Shown here: positions 10,016 through 21,387 of the stretch, piece after piece
How the letters are laid out: every line of letters begins with the position of its first letter
Numbering within the stretch: the first letter of the stretch is position 1
NCBI GenBank assembly: GCA_030826945.1
Contig: JAPQLC010000003.1
Span: 186,001 to 250,000, forward strand
Direction of reading: 5' to 3'
DNA from: Candidatus Thiobius zoothamnicola
GTDB lineage: Bacteria > Pseudomonadota > Gammaproteobacteria > Chromatiales > Chromatiaceae
DNA length: 64,000 nucleotides
Made by a program: the position numbers and the translations under genes
The notes under the pieces: model-generated
Database searches by the model: none
Told to the model about the DNA's origin: nothing
What the model saw: the letters and a program-made list of their open reading frames with translations, nothing else

Positions 10016-10035
10016 CTCAGATATCGAAAGACACA

Positions 10036-10548
10036 ATGGAAAAATTCGAAGCTTTTTTTGAAAATTTGCTATTCAAAGCACGTTGGCTGCTTGCACCCTT
10101 CTTTTTCGGTTTGATCATCGCCATTGTGGCGCTGTTATTCAAGTTTGGCAAAGAACTGGTCAACCTGATATCCGGCTTACTCTACGGCTCATCCACTGAC
10201 TCCATACTTAGCATACTCACTCTGGTAGACACGGCTTTGCTCGCCAGCCTGCTGCTGATCATCATCTTCAGCGGATACGAAAACTTCGTCTCCAAATTCG
10301 CCCCGGAAGACCACGAAGACCGACCAGCCTGGATGGGTAAAGTTGGCTTTGCAGACCTGAAACTCAAATTGATCGGCGCTATCGTGGCGATCTCCAGCGT
10401 TGAATTACTCAAAGCCTTTCTGAACAGCGCCGCACTCACCAACGAAGAACTGGCCTGGAAAGTCGGCATCCATATTACCTTTGTCACCTCCGCCATCCTC
10501 TTCGCCTTAACCGATTACATATCCAGCAAAAGCAAAGGCGGACATTAA
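10036..10548 (+). CDS. YqhA/UPF0114 family membrane protein
   Basis: A 170-residue inner-membrane protein with three or four hydrophobic helices. Family markers are FENLLFKARWLLAPFFFGLI at the start, then DTALLASLLLIIIFSGYENFVSKF and KLIGAIVAISSVELLKAFLN. UPF0114 members have no established function. It probably shares a transcript with rimO. Confidence 0.88.
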   Translation: MEKFEAFFENLLFKARWLLAPFFFGLIIAIVALLFKFGKELVNLISGLLYGSSTDSILSILTLVDTALLASLLLIIIFSGYENFVSKFAPEDHEDRPAWMGKVGFADLKLKLIGAIVAISSVELLKAFLNSAALTNEELAWKVGIHITFVTSAILFALTDYISSKSKGGH

Positions 10549-10602
10549 ACGCCGAAAGACCAACCAGCTAAAAGCGGCCAGATAACGCCATTAAGCATGC
10601 GC

Positions 10603-12468
10603 TCAGGCGATAAGCCGCTCCTCACCCCGCTGACAGGCGATATTCACCGCAAACGCCACTTCAGTTTGCTCAGGGAATTGTTGGGCCACAATCCATACCT
10701 GGCTAACCTCTTCACCCAAATTGGCCAAGGCGACTAATGCCTTGCGAGTGCGCTCTTCATCAAAAAACGCAAAAGGTTCGTCCAAAAAGGTGAATTGGCG
10801 GCCTTTTATGGTGCGACCCAAAAGTTTTTGCGACAACGCCAGACGCAGAGCCAACATGATTTGCCGTTGGGTGCCGCTGGACACCTCCTCCAAATCCATA
10901 AAGTCCCGTTTATCGCTGGAGAAGACGCGTACGCTTAAATCATGGTCAATTTGCAAATGTTCATAACGCCCATCAGTAAAGAGTGGCAAAGTACGTGCAA
11001 CCAGATTTTTAATATCGCGGTTGAATGCATTGGATAAATGCTGGATAGCACCATGCAATAATGCCAACGAAGTATCCAGTAATGCGATTTTCGCTTGTAA
11101 CGCGTCAAATTCAGTCTGATGTTGGTCCAGCACAGACTGGAATTCCGCCTGCTGATCCAATAAGCAACGCTCGTCGTCCAAATCCTGTTGCAGATATTCA
11201 GCTTCAGCCTTCAGTAAGGCCAAAATATAGCTTAGCCAAACAACCTCCGGCTCTGTATAAGCCATCACCTGCTGCTCAGTCGCTTCACCGATGGCGACTG
11301 GATGTTTCAGAGCATGGAAATCTTGCTCATCCGGGCGCGGTGGCGTCTCATTCCGCATCGAATCCTCTGATGAGGCGACGCTATCATGCTTGTCCCCGGC
11401 ATCATATTCCGCAATCTCAACATCCATATGACGCGCATTCACCAAATGATCCATCAAATTCGCGGATTCCTGGTTGAGATGACGGATGCGATGACTGGCC
11501 CAGCGGATCCGCCAGAAAAACAACATCAATAAAACCAGACCAGCCCCGGCAGCATAAAAGAAGGCATCGTCCGGCACCTCACGCCATATTGGGATTTGCC
11601 CGTTCAAATAAGCTTCAAGTGATTCAGTGAAGGGAAACTGTTTTCCCTGAGTCAGCAATAACCCAAACGCGCCTGAAACCAGCGCAATCAGCGCCGACAT
11701 AAAACCCATAAAACGAGCGATTAACCGGCTGGTGCGTAATTTACCAATCTGGCGTTTGTTCTGGGCATAGGTATAAGCGCCTTTTTGTATCTGCCCAATC
11801 AGATCCGTTAATTGTTGTTGCTGATGATGATTCTCCGATTGCTCCTGCTCAAGCAAGGCGAAATGACCCGGCCTGACGCCAAGATCTTCAATATCCTTTT
11901 GTACGGCAGCCAATTCGCCTTGGCACTGCGCCAGTTGCGCTTGATGCCCGGCTTGCGCTTGATGGACATCATCCACCACCTGTTCCAACGGCTCAATACC
12001 GGCCATGATTTTGACGGCTTGGCTGTGCGGATGTGGCGTGGTGATTTCACGTTGCGCCAAATAAAAAGACTCAGCGAACTGCTCATAATCGTAACCCAGA
12101 ATCTTGATCAGCATGGCGTTGACATCCACCAAGCCGCGGACTATCGGCTCCTCGTCATCTGCTTTGATCAATTTGGCGCTTTGATTACCCTCCCGATCCA
12201 AAAAACGAGAGACTTGATAAGTGACCTCTTCAAGCTTAAATGTCAACTCCACCTCACAATGATTCTCTCCCCAATGTAAAACTTTTTGAATGTTTTGCGT
12301 GGTGATGGAAAAAGTGCGGCCAAACAAAGCAAAACAAATGGCTTCACCAATACTGCTTTTACCGGACTCATTTTGCCCGCTGATCGCAATCAAGCCAGTT
12401 TCCGGGACCGTGAGATCCAAGTATGAATATTTCAATAAGTTATAAGCTTTAATGCGGGTGATGATCAT
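10603..12468 (-). CDS. Rad50/SbcC-like ATPase with two internal transmembrane helices
   Basis: A 621-residue AAA/ABC-type ATPase. Walker A is GQNESGKSS at residues 31-39 after an SMC-like start (ITRIKAYNLLKYSYLDL). The ABC signature SSGTQRQIMLALRLALSQ and Walker B FTFLDEPFAFFDEER are near the C-terminus. Gln-rich coiled coil occupies about 165-245 and resumes after 320. Between them lie two clear hydrophobic helices, about 253-272 and 302-319, so the arms would be tethered to the membrane. There is no zinc hook. The layout resembles YhaN-type proteins, but no partner metallophosphoesterase (YhaO/SbcD) gene is adjacent. A role in DNA-end or membrane processes is only inference. Confidence 0.75.
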   Translation of the reverse strand: MIITRIKAYNLLKYSYLDLTVPETGLIAISGQNESGKSSIGEAICFALFGRTFSITTQNIQKVLHWGENHCEVELTFKLEEVTYQVSRFLDREGNQSAKLIKADDEEPIVRGLVDVNAMLIKILGYDYEQFAESFYLAQREITTPHPHSQAVKIMAGIEPLEQVVDDVHQAQAGHQAQLAQCQGELAAVQKDIEDLGVRPGHFALLEQEQSENHHQQQQLTDLIGQIQKGAYTYAQNKRQIGKLRTSRLIARFMGFMSALIALVSGAFGLLLTQGKQFPFTESLEAYLNGQIPIWREVPDDAFFYAAGAGLVLLMLFFWRIRWASHRIRHLNQESANLMDHLVNARHMDVEIAEYDAGDKHDSVASSEDSMRNETPPRPDEQDFHALKHPVAIGEATEQQVMAYTEPEVVWLSYILALLKAEAEYLQQDLDDERCLLDQQAEFQSVLDQHQTEFDALQAKIALLDTSLALLHGAIQHLSNAFNRDIKNLVARTLPLFTDGRYEHLQIDHDLSVRVFSSDKRDFMDLEEVSSGTQRQIMLALRLALSQKLLGRTIKGRQFTFLDEPFAFFDEERTRKALVALANLGEEVSQVWIVAQQFPEQTEVAFAVNIACQRGEERLIA

Positions 12469-12565
12469 CGGACAATCTTTAGCTGGATTGGGAAAGAACT
12501 TTCGATTCGCGCCATCGGTGAAGGTCCAGACTTTCCATGTTACAGCGCGAGGGTTTGATAAGAGA

Positions 12566-12754
12566 TCAAGGATCCTGGTGAGGCGGCAATTGCTTCAACT
12601 TATCAACCACCCACTGCATGGCCGCCTGATAATGCGGCTGATCAAAATGTTTATCGCTATTCCGACGACGTTCAAACTCAGCTTCACAGTAAGCGGTAAA
12701 TTCGTTTAAATAGCTCTTATCACCTTCAGATACCGTATGCTTTTGCATAGACAT
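12566..12754 (-). CDS. Small conserved-looking protein, unknown function
   Basis: A 62-residue acidic, soluble protein (YLNEFTAYCEAEFERRRNSDKHFDQPHYQAAMQW in two halves) with no signal or membrane segment. It lies just upstream of the membrane-anchored ATPase on the same strand, separated by 97 bp, so the two may be co-transcribed. I do not recognise the family. Its even amino-acid composition favours a real gene. Confidence 0.55.
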   Translation of the reverse strand: MSMQKHTVSEGDKSYLNEFTAYCEAEFERRRNSDKHFDQPHYQAAMQWVVDKLKQLPPHQDP

Positions 12755-12826
12755 GCTTTACCCCACGATGCTGGAACCAACCCAAGTATAAGGTATAAAT
12801 GATTCATGCTATATGGAAAACGCGCG

Positions 12827-13195
12827 ATGCTATTGAACCGATGCCAATACACATGGCATTTCACTGCGATGTTACTAGCAGTCTTATCCTATGGTTGCGC
12901 CACACAAGAGAATTATGTAATCGGAGAAAGTAGCCAGAAACTACCAGTCGGCTTCGCCTATGCCTATACGCCACCACGTTTAGTCCCAGAAAATGTACGT
13001 TGGAGCGGAGGCCAATCGACCCAACATGTCGCATGGGACAGCACCAAAAATTTTGGCCCAGTACCCAATTACTTACAACAAAGAGGCGATCAGATTTGTC
13101 AATCAGTCGGTGCCAGCAAAGCGATCGGCTACCACCCACTCGCAGAGGACTTACAAGGTAAGCCAATCAAAGGCGGTGGTTTCTATTGTGGATAA
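12827..13195 (+). CDS. Small hypothetical lipoprotein
   Basis: The chosen ATG at 12827 has GGAA 8 nt upstream; an ATG at 12806 would add 7 residues. The signal sequence ends in lipobox LSYGC. The mature part is about 98 residues, with an aromatic segment (GFAYAYTPPRLVPENVRW) and a C-terminal segment ending GKPIKGGGFYCG, a Cys pair that could form a disulfide. No known family was recognised. Confidence 0.6.
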   Translation: MLLNRCQYTWHFTAMLLAVLSYGCATQENYVIGESSQKLPVGFAYAYTPPRLVPENVRWSGGQSTQHVAWDSTKNFGPVPNYLQQRGDQICQSVGASKAIGYHPLAEDLQGKPIKGGGFYCG

Positions 13196-13368
13196 AATAG
13201 ATCGGCTGCACCAAACATAACCCAATGCATTGAATGATGATGCAAATACCGCCGAACCGATGGCAAATCAAACCAATCCGGCGGAAACTCATTACGGAGA
13301 CGACTTGCCGCCTCAGAATCCAGCGCAACGATACAACCGGCCTTTTCGTTAAATATACGACTACAAGG
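13183..13368 (-). other. Open reading frame without a start codon, downstream of the cytochrome gene
   Basis: On the minus strand a frame runs 58 codons from CGT (13359) to a TAG at 13183-13185, with protein-like composition: RIFNEKAGCIVALDSEAA, then FPPDWFDLPSVRRYLHHH and MHWVMFGAADLFYPQ. The frame opens just after a TAA and has no ATG or GTG until late. It overlaps the cytochrome gene's end in a different frame and the last codons of the opposing lipoprotein. It may be a gene remnant or chance. Confidence 0.3.
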
Positions 13369-14548
13369 TTATCGCAGCAGCGCCAATAAGTTTGGGCTGT
13401 TTCGCATACTCAGGCAACTGAGTATTAAAGCTTCTGATATTCCCAGGCAACAAGAGACTATAATAAGCTTTCGCCTCAATACGCGATATACCCTCTTTAG
13501 GCAATAAATATTCGATATCTCTCACCTCATGTGGCTTCAGACGAGAATCACCCAACACCTTGGTTGCCTTTGGAGGCGGCGCATTTTTGTTTTGATCGTC
13601 GCCTAACCTATACCAAAGTACAGATTGCTTATCCTCCTTGAGAGGATGGCCTTTAGCATTCCGCCAAACAACCTCCCCGGCATCATTGAATGCCATCACT
13701 TTAATGTAGATGTTTCTAAAAGGTGCGCCAGTCGGCAAATTGTGCGGTAATTTATTTCGCAGAGTCAGGGTTAGCCTGTTCGCGGTTTTTACCTCTTCAT
13801 TCTTCATCGTCATCAACAGCCCTCTACTGACCATTTTCGCGGTGTGGCCGCCCATGAAGCTATGATCAACCACGCCATTGGTCACGGGCATATGACATAA
13901 CTGACAATCCGTACTGCCGGGAGCGGAAGCTATTTCATCCCCCGTTTGACAAAGTGGCACTTTGTTCAAATTATTCCGCCGCTCATGGCATCCCATACAA
14001 ACCGCATTAGTTTTTAGAACCGTGGAATTTCCAACCATTTTAAACAGTACCTTCTGGCCAGCACTCTCAATCTCGGGATGAAAATTGCTATCAGAAGACG
14101 CCTGTATCACATTGTCAGAAAACGCGTAAGCGTCAACCCCAAGTCTCAAACCACCTTTTTCATTCTTTACCCCTTTAAAGGCAGTCATACTGTGACAAGT
14201 GGTGCAACCAACGCCATCCTGGTAAGCAGGCAATGCATCCATTTTCGTTTTGCCATCTCTCGCCGCAGCAGGCACATGACACTTAAGGCAAACCGGATAT
14301 TTACCCTGCTTCCTCAGACCTTCTTTAAGTGGATCACCCATAACCTTCTGATAAAAAGCGCCATGAATCGGGTCACTCAATGCCGTGCTATTAGCATGCA
14401 TGGAATGTTTCCATTGATCATAGATTTGTTGATGGCATCCTGAACAATCTTTTGCCGCCACATGCCTCAGCTTTTTTTCCTCAGCCTGAACAGGTGAAGC
14501 CAGTAGGAACATCATTGCCCATACCACAAAATGCGTTAACACGCTCAT
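13361..14548 (-). CDS. Pentaheme c-type cytochrome (cytochrome c554-like)
   Basis: The start is taken at ATG 14548, with GAGGAG 8 nt upstream, giving a Sec signal (MSVLTHFVVWAMMFLLASPVQA) and 395 residues. A frame open to 14686 would add a non-signal extension. Five haem sites are present: CSGCH, CLKCH, CTTCH, CMGCH and CQLCH. The spacing around the first four (DCSGCHQQIYDQWKHSMHA and so on) matches the cytochrome c554 / multihaem domain. The C-terminal 150 residues are haem-free and beta-rich. It is probably a periplasmic electron carrier or oxidoreductase subunit; the partner is unknown. Confidence 0.82.
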   Translation of the reverse strand: MSVLTHFVVWAMMFLLASPVQAEEKKLRHVAAKDCSGCHQQIYDQWKHSMHANSTALSDPIHGAFYQKVMGDPLKEGLRKQGKYPVCLKCHVPAAARDGKTKMDALPAYQDGVGCTTCHSMTAFKGVKNEKGGLRLGVDAYAFSDNVIQASSDSNFHPEIESAGQKVLFKMVGNSTVLKTNAVCMGCHERRNNLNKVPLCQTGDEIASAPGSTDCQLCHMPVTNGVVDHSFMGGHTAKMVSRGLLMTMKNEEVKTANRLTLTLRNKLPHNLPTGAPFRNIYIKVMAFNDAGEVVWRNAKGHPLKEDKQSVLWYRLGDDQNKNAPPPKATKVLGDSRLKPHEVRDIEYLLPKEGISRIEAKAYYSLLLPGNIRSFNTQLPEYAKQPKLIGAAAITL

Positions 14549-14689
14549 CTCAACTCTCCTCAAGAGACAGCCTTTCAAGCTGTTTATCATTCTCTCATCC
14601 AACCGTGCAATGAAAGGGCAATTCCTGAGCCACCCCTTTGACTTAGACAGATAGATATTTTTACACAACGTTAATTTTAACGGCATTCC

Positions 14690-16501
14690 CTAACCACTCA
14701 TAAAGTAAGCGGACTGGCTACTGAGATCCACCGAATCCAGTTTGAGGGATATTGCTGCATCCAACGCCATACCGCTGCGCAAGCGGATTTTGGTTTCCAA
14801 CGCCAGTTCAGGAATGATCACGGCGGCCTTACGTTCTTCCAGTGCAACAATAATGGCTTCGCCGCGCCAGCGAGGATTCTGTTGCAGATAAACCAGCTTC
14901 CAGTGCATGTTGGATTGGCGTTCAGCCCGACGGATACGGCCAGTCTGCATATCCAGTGAAGCGATCCGTTCAGCCATGGCGTCCTGTAGCAATGGCGTTT
15001 CGCCAGTTAAGTGCACGCGCAGTTGCTGATGCACCAGCAAATCCGCATAACGCCTTAATGGGCTGGTGGCACGCGCATAGCAAGGCAGGCCCAGGCCGAA
15101 ATGTGGTGCCGCGAGCAATCCGGTGTTGCTTGGCTTGAACAGGCGACGGTAAGCATACATGCCCGATAAGGTCTGAGGGTGTTGGATCTGTTCAGGCTCC
15201 GGCTGAGTGGCATGAGGAATCGCCAACTCATGTTCCGCTGCATACAAGGCCACCGCCTCGCCAGCCATTAACATGGCGTTAGTGACCATATCCCGACTCA
15301 GATTTTTCGGTAACGGGCGTATTTTGACTCGCTGTTCATATACCTTGACCGAGACTTCCGGCAAATCAATCTGCGCCGCATTGCGCGCCAGACGCCGCGC
15401 GCGATAACTGTCGGTGATGCGGGCGATGGCGGCGAAGTGCGGCTCCTCCATACTGTCGTTGACTTTTTTGTAAGTAGTGCGCTGCACTTGCACTGTGGTG
15501 AGCGCAATCTGAATATCTTTGACTTGCTCACCATCAAAACGGCAGCCAATGGATAAAGCAGGCGATTGTTTGACCAAACCCATACCCAGTTGACGGGTCA
15601 CTGAGTCCGGCAGCATCGGATAGACCCGCTCAGGCAAATAAAGATTACTGCCACGCGCGCGCGCCGCACCATCAAGCGCCGAGTCTGGCGTAATGAGCGC
15701 CGACACATCCGCGATATGCACCCAGAGATAATCGCCATCCAGACTGATGGCGTCATCCGGATCCTGATTGCCTTCATCATCAATTGCCCAGGCTGGCAGA
15801 TGCGTCAGGTCAAGTCGCTCATCAACTGGCATGGGCGGCGTCGGTAGCTCAACCGGCTGCATATCGACCCCGGCGCGGCGCGGCCATGGATTGTCAAAGA
15901 CTGTCCAGTAACCACACCGGAGTAAGAACTGATGCGCGGCTTCCGGCGTCGCATCCACATTGAATGCGTTCAGAATGCGGCTATGTGCCGCGGTATCCAG
16001 CGCGACCCGCTCGACTTCCGCCAACCGTTTGCGATCATCTTTATCCAACGAACCATCGCGCACATGTTGCAGAAATATCTCCCAGGCCTCGGCTTCACGC
16101 ACTTTGCGCGCCCGTTCCTCGCGTTCTGCGGCGACTTGCTCGGGTGAATTGACTTGAATCTGCTCTATCCCGCCCGTGAAATAAAGGCCGTCATGCAACA
16201 CACACCAGGCCATCCAGGCCGTTTCCGGCGAATAGTCGCCATAAGCAATTTCCGCCAGTTCAGCCAGATACGTTTGTTCGCCCTGAAGCAATTCCCAGGC
16301 TTCCTGCGGATCATCCGGTGTTTCACTGAGTTGATCCAGGGATTGCAGTGGGCCGACATGGAGCAGCAGCACATCTTTGTCGCGCACCTTTTTTTCTTTC
16401 CCGTTCGGTAATTGAATGGTGATTTTTTCACCAGTCTGAGTAACTAAGGCAGGATGATTTTTGTACAACACCAGACTGGCGGTGCGGATAGCAGATGACA
16501 C
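14690..16501 (-). CDS. RNB-domain (RNase II/R family) exoribonuclease
   Basis: A processive 3'-5' exoribonuclease-like protein of about 603 residues. The RNB catalytic motif is intact: DDEGNQDPDDAISLDGDYLWVHIADVS in adjoining segments, with the metal-binding aspartates of the DPDDA run. RGSNLYLPERVYPMLP and the later ATSPLRRYADLL motif follow. The N-terminus (SLVLYKNHPALVTQTGEKI) resembles a small beta-barrel. GTG at 16501 has GAGG 8 nt upstream and fits the family start better than ATG at 16525. It is smaller than RNase R and lacks its long basic tail. Confidence 0.88.
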   Translation of the reverse strand: MSSAIRTASLVLYKNHPALVTQTGEKITIQLPNGKEKKVRDKDVLLLHVGPLQSLDQLSETPDDPQEAWELLQGEQTYLAELAEIAYGDYSPETAWMAWCVLHDGLYFTGGIEQIQVNSPEQVAAEREERARKVREAEAWEIFLQHVRDGSLDKDDRKRLAEVERVALDTAAHSRILNAFNVDATPEAAHQFLLRCGYWTVFDNPWPRRAGVDMQPVELPTPPMPVDERLDLTHLPAWAIDDEGNQDPDDAISLDGDYLWVHIADVSALITPDSALDGAARARGSNLYLPERVYPMLPDSVTRQLGMGLVKQSPALSIGCRFDGEQVKDIQIALTTVQVQRTTYKKVNDSMEEPHFAAIARITDSYRARRLARNAAQIDLPEVSVKVYEQRVKIRPLPKNLSRDMVTNAMLMAGEAVALYAAEHELAIPHATQPEPEQIQHPQTLSGMYAYRRLFKPSNTGLLAAPHFGLGLPCYARATSPLRRYADLLVHQQLRVHLTGETPLLQDAMAERIASLDMQTGRIRRAERQSNMHWKLVYLQQNPRWRGEAIIVALEERKAAVIIPELALETKIRLRSGMALDAAISLKLDSVDLSSQSAYFMSG

Positions 16502-16681
16502 GCAAGATACCTCAATAATCAGCACAGACGAAAAACATGAATTTTATCAATCTGTTCAGTAATAACCCGACTTCGTTATGATAAACATAACGTTCTGACA
16601 GGTGATCATCCGCATTGAACAATCACCCCATCAGACTCATTCCAATTGTTTGTTAGCTCGTATCTTACAGGAATAACCCAC

Positions 16682-17662
16682 ATGCAAAGTTGGCAGGATT
16701 TTCTCGCGACCCAAACCTTAAACCCGGTGCTGGATACGGATTGCGCTTTGTGCGACTTGTCACATCTTGGCCTGATCCACGTCACTGGCGAAGATAAGTC
16801 CGATTTCATACAAGGGCAATTGACCAATGACATCACCCAAGTGAACGATGACATCAGCCAACTGAGCAGCTACTGTGATCCGAAAGGCCGCATGCTGGCC
16901 AGTTTCCGCATTTTTCAGCATCAAGAGGCGCTTTTTATGCTGATGCCACGCGAACAGGTTGAACCCATCTTACGACGTTTGAAAATGTTCGTATTACGCG
17001 CCAAAGTCACGCTGGAAGATGTCACCGAGCAACTTGCGATAATTGAACTGGCTGGCGACTGCGCAGCATCCTGCGTTTCTCATCCGCCTGATGCCGTCAA
17101 TGCCGTCACCCATCAGGCAGCATTGACGGTCATACGCGCGCCGGGCGACCGGTCACGTTTGCAAATTCTGGGGGATGTTGAATCGGTTCAAGCCATCTGG
17201 CGGCAAGCGGCACAACAAGGGGCCGTTCCGATCAGTTCGCAAGGCTGGCGTTTGCTGGATATCCGGGCCGGCCTGCCCCAGATTTATTCAGCCACCACAG
17301 GTGCTTTCGTGCCGCAAATGGCGAATATGCAATTGGTTGACGGAATCAACTTCAAGAAAGGCTGCTACACCGGCCAGGAAGTGGTGGCGCGTATGCAGTA
17401 TCTGGGCAAACTCAAGCGGCGTATGTATCGGTTGCATATCAACGCTGACCCAATGCCTAAAATCGGCGAGGATCTTTACCCTAAAACGGCTGAATCCACC
17501 CAAAGCACGGGGAAAATCGTGGATATTGCGCCAACCGCCAAGGGCGGCTACGAAGCATTGGCAATTGGCAGAATTGATGATATGGAGGCGGACAACATCA
17601 GGCTGGGCACGGCTGAACAAGCCACAATCCAGCGCTTATCCTTGCCTTATGTTTATGCATAA
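16682..17662 (+). CDS. ygfZ: tRNA-modifying folate-binding protein YgfZ
   Basis: The start is set at ATG 16682, preceded by AGGA at 8 nt; an upstream in-frame ATG at 16646 adds 12 unlikely residues. The protein has 326 residues with the GcvT-like fold: LIHVTGEDKSDFIQGQLTNDI near the N-terminus and the YgfZ signature KGCYTGQEVVARMQY near residue 235. The family supports Fe-S enzyme function, such as MiaB, in a folate-dependent way. It is convergent with guaA. Confidence 0.93.
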   Translation: MQSWQDFLATQTLNPVLDTDCALCDLSHLGLIHVTGEDKSDFIQGQLTNDITQVNDDISQLSSYCDPKGRMLASFRIFQHQEALFMLMPREQVEPILRRLKMFVLRAKVTLEDVTEQLAIIELAGDCAASCVSHPPDAVNAVTHQAALTVIRAPGDRSRLQILGDVESVQAIWRQAAQQGAVPISSQGWRLLDIRAGLPQIYSATTGAFVPQMANMQLVDGINFKKGCYTGQEVVARMQYLGKLKRRMYRLHINADPMPKIGEDLYPKTAESTQSTGKIVDIAPTAKGGYEALAIGRIDDMEADNIRLGTAEQATIQRLSLPYVYA

Positions 17663-17688
17663 AATGACGCTTACGGAAAAGCGCCATT
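17663..17688. terminator. Putative bidirectional terminator between ygfZ and guaA
   Basis: AATGACGCTT and AAGCGCCATT form a 10-bp stem with one mismatch around a 6-nt loop, lying exactly between two converging stop codons. On the minus strand it is followed by TTTT. Confidence 0.4.
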
Positions 17689-17694
17689 CATCCA

Positions 17695-19269
17695 TCATTC
17701 CCACTCAATTGTGGCTGGTGGTTTACTGGATATATCATAGGCGACGCGCGATACACCGCTGACTTCATTAATGATGCGGCGCGAAACTTTTTCTAAAAAC
17801 TCAAAGGGCAGATGCGCAAAGCTGGCGGTCATAAAGTCAATCGTCTTCACCGCGCGCAAATTGATGACATAATCATATCGGCGCGCATCGCCCACCACAC
17901 CAACCGATTTCACTGGTAAAAATACCGCGAATGCCTGGCTGACTTGGTCGTATAAATCCGCTTGGCGCAGTTCTTCCAGATAGATGTCGTCAGCTTGACG
18001 CAATATATCGGCATATTCTGCTTTCACTTCCCCGAGAATACGCACACCAAAACCAGGCCCCGGAAATGGATGACGGTAAATCATGGTACTGGGCAATCCC
18101 AATTCCACACCAATTTTACGCACTTCGTCTTTAAATAATTCCCGCAATGGCTCCACGAGCTTAAGTTGCATATGATCCGGCAAACCACCCACATTATGAT
18201 GGGATTTAATCACCTGCGCTTTGCCGGATGCAGCACCAGCGGATTCGATCACATCAGGATAAATCGTGCCTTGCGCCAGAAAGTCCACACCGGTCAGTTG
18301 TTGCGCTTGCTCCTCAAAGATCTCAATAAAAAGATTGCCAATGATTTTACGTTTGCGTTCAGGATCCGTTTCGCCAGTCAAAGCGGCATAGAAGCGATCA
18401 GCGGCATCCACCCTGATCACCTTCACCCCCATATGTTGGGCGAAGGTTGACATGACTTGATCACCTTCATGCAGGCGCAACAGGCCATTATCCACGAAAA
18501 TACAGGTCAGACGATCACCAATCGCACGATGCAACAAAGCCGCCACCACGGATGAGTCCACCCCGCCGGACAAGCCAAGCACGACTTTGCCGTCCCCGAC
18601 CTGGCTTTGCATGCTGGTAATACTATCGGCAATGATATTACTGGGATTCCAAGTCGCTTCACAACCACACAGGTCCATCGCAAAACGGCGCAGAATGCGC
18701 TCGCCTTGAGTGGTATGGGTGACTTCAGGATGGAACTGGATGCCGTAAAAACGCCTTTCTTCATCCGCCATGCCAGCCAATGGCGCATTGTCCGTGCTGC
18801 AAATCGCTTTGAATCCAGGCGGCAATTTCTCCACCCGGTCGCCATGGCTCATCCACACATCCAGCAAACCCCAACCTTGTTCATTGGTGGCGTCTTCAAT
18901 ATCACACAGCAATGCAGAGTGACCACGAACGCGCACTTGAGCGTAACCATACTCATGTCGGTCCGAAGTCGCCACTTCGCCGCCCAGTTGCGCCGCCATG
19001 GTCTGCATACCGTAGCAAATCCCCAGTACCGGCACGCCCAGGCGAAAGATTTGTTGCGGCGCACGCGGGGTGGAATCCGTGGTCACCGTTTCCGGACTGC
19101 CTGACAAAATAACGCCATGAGGTTTGGCGCGTTCCAGTTGAGCAAGACAATTGTCATAAGGCCATATTTCACAATAGACCCCAATCTCACGTATGCGACG
19201 CGCGATCAATTGAGTGTATTGCGAACCGAAATCAATAATCAGGATACGTTGGGCATGAATATCGGACAT
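17695..19269 (-). CDS. guaA: GMP synthase (glutamine-hydrolyzing)
   Basis: A 524-residue enzyme converting XMP to GMP with ATP and glutamine. The N-terminal class I amidotransferase domain has GICYGMQ with the catalytic Cys and the partner pair HPEV. The ATP-pyrophosphatase domain has the P-loop [12 protein letters not shown], and the C-terminal dimerization domain ends PPATIEWE. Full length. It is transcribed after guaB with a 48-bp gap, as in the classical guaBA operon. Confidence 0.98.
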   Translation of the reverse strand: MSDIHAQRILIIDFGSQYTQLIARRIREIGVYCEIWPYDNCLAQLERAKPHGVILSGSPETVTTDSTPRAPQQIFRLGVPVLGICYGMQTMAAQLGGEVATSDRHEYGYAQVRVRGHSALLCDIEDATNEQGWGLLDVWMSHGDRVEKLPPGFKAICSTDNAPLAGMADEERRFYGIQFHPEVTHTTQGERILRRFAMDLCGCEATWNPSNIIADSITSMQSQVGDGKVVLGLSGGVDSSVVAALLHRAIGDRLTCIFVDNGLLRLHEGDQVMSTFAQHMGVKVIRVDAADRFYAALTGETDPERKRKIIGNLFIEIFEEQAQQLTGVDFLAQGTIYPDVIESAGAASGKAQVIKSHHNVGGLPDHMQLKLVEPLRELFKDEVRKIGVELGLPSTMIYRHPFPGPGFGVRILGEVKAEYADILRQADDIYLEELRQADLYDQVSQAFAVFLPVKSVGVVGDARRYDYVINLRAVKTIDFMTASFAHLPFEFLEKVSRRIINEVSGVSRVAYDISSKPPATIEWE

Positions 19270-19317
19270 GAATTTTGTTTCTTAAATCAAATTTAGATCG
19301 TCAGCAGGGAGCGAAAA

Positions 19318-20802
<1,485 letters not shown>

Positions 20803-20825
20803 TCAACGATTAAAAATAGCGCCTC

Positions 20826-20854
20826 ATTATAGGTTTGATCCTGTCAAGGGTAAA
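20826..20854 (-). promoter_or_regulatory. Putative guaBA promoter
   Basis: TTTACC (20854-20849), a 17-bp spacer and a perfect TATAAT (20831-20826) lie 35 nt upstream of the guaB ATG on the minus strand. The discriminator directly after the -10 is GC-rich (GAGGCGC), which fits stringent control known for guaB in enterobacteria. The rest of the gap to 21387 shows no gene that I can support. Confidence 0.6.
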
Positions 20855-21387
20855 CAAGCTTGCTGATTAATCAGGCTGTAATCGCGCAAAACACCATCAC
20901 CTGGATCAAGTCATTTAGTTTTGGTCAATGAAGTAATGATTCGCTCAGTAGCCTGAAACCAATCAAGAAACGTTTAGGATAAGGATAAATACACAGAAAT
21001 AGGCCTCGTATGAGTCAGATTCATCGAAAACCACAAAATGCATGACGATTCTCATTACGCCAGATATGAATAGGGATGTTACTGAGGAGGGATTATGGTC
21101 GTATGTATAGCCACCAACTGAAAAAGAAATTGCACCGGATTGTATTTAGCGGCAAAAAGAACCGATGTCATTGACTATTTGCAGAATCCCGACCATCTGT
21201 TTACAGAATAATAACCAATACCGATGGATTCTTTAAAATGGCCTGCTCAACCGGAAGTGCAAAGACTACAAAAATCACACTAACATGACCTAACCGAAAT
21301 TCCGAAATTGCAACATTGCGGAAAATGTAATATATTTCGCGCAGTCTTGAAGTCACATTAATGTAATGGATAAAAGGTTAGTAAATT

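Noticed and set aside
21085-21175. GGAGG-preceded short frames (ATG near 21095 and 21103) before the coiled-coil gene
   Set aside because: They stop after 8 and 23 codons. A leader peptide cannot be excluded, but nothing supports it.
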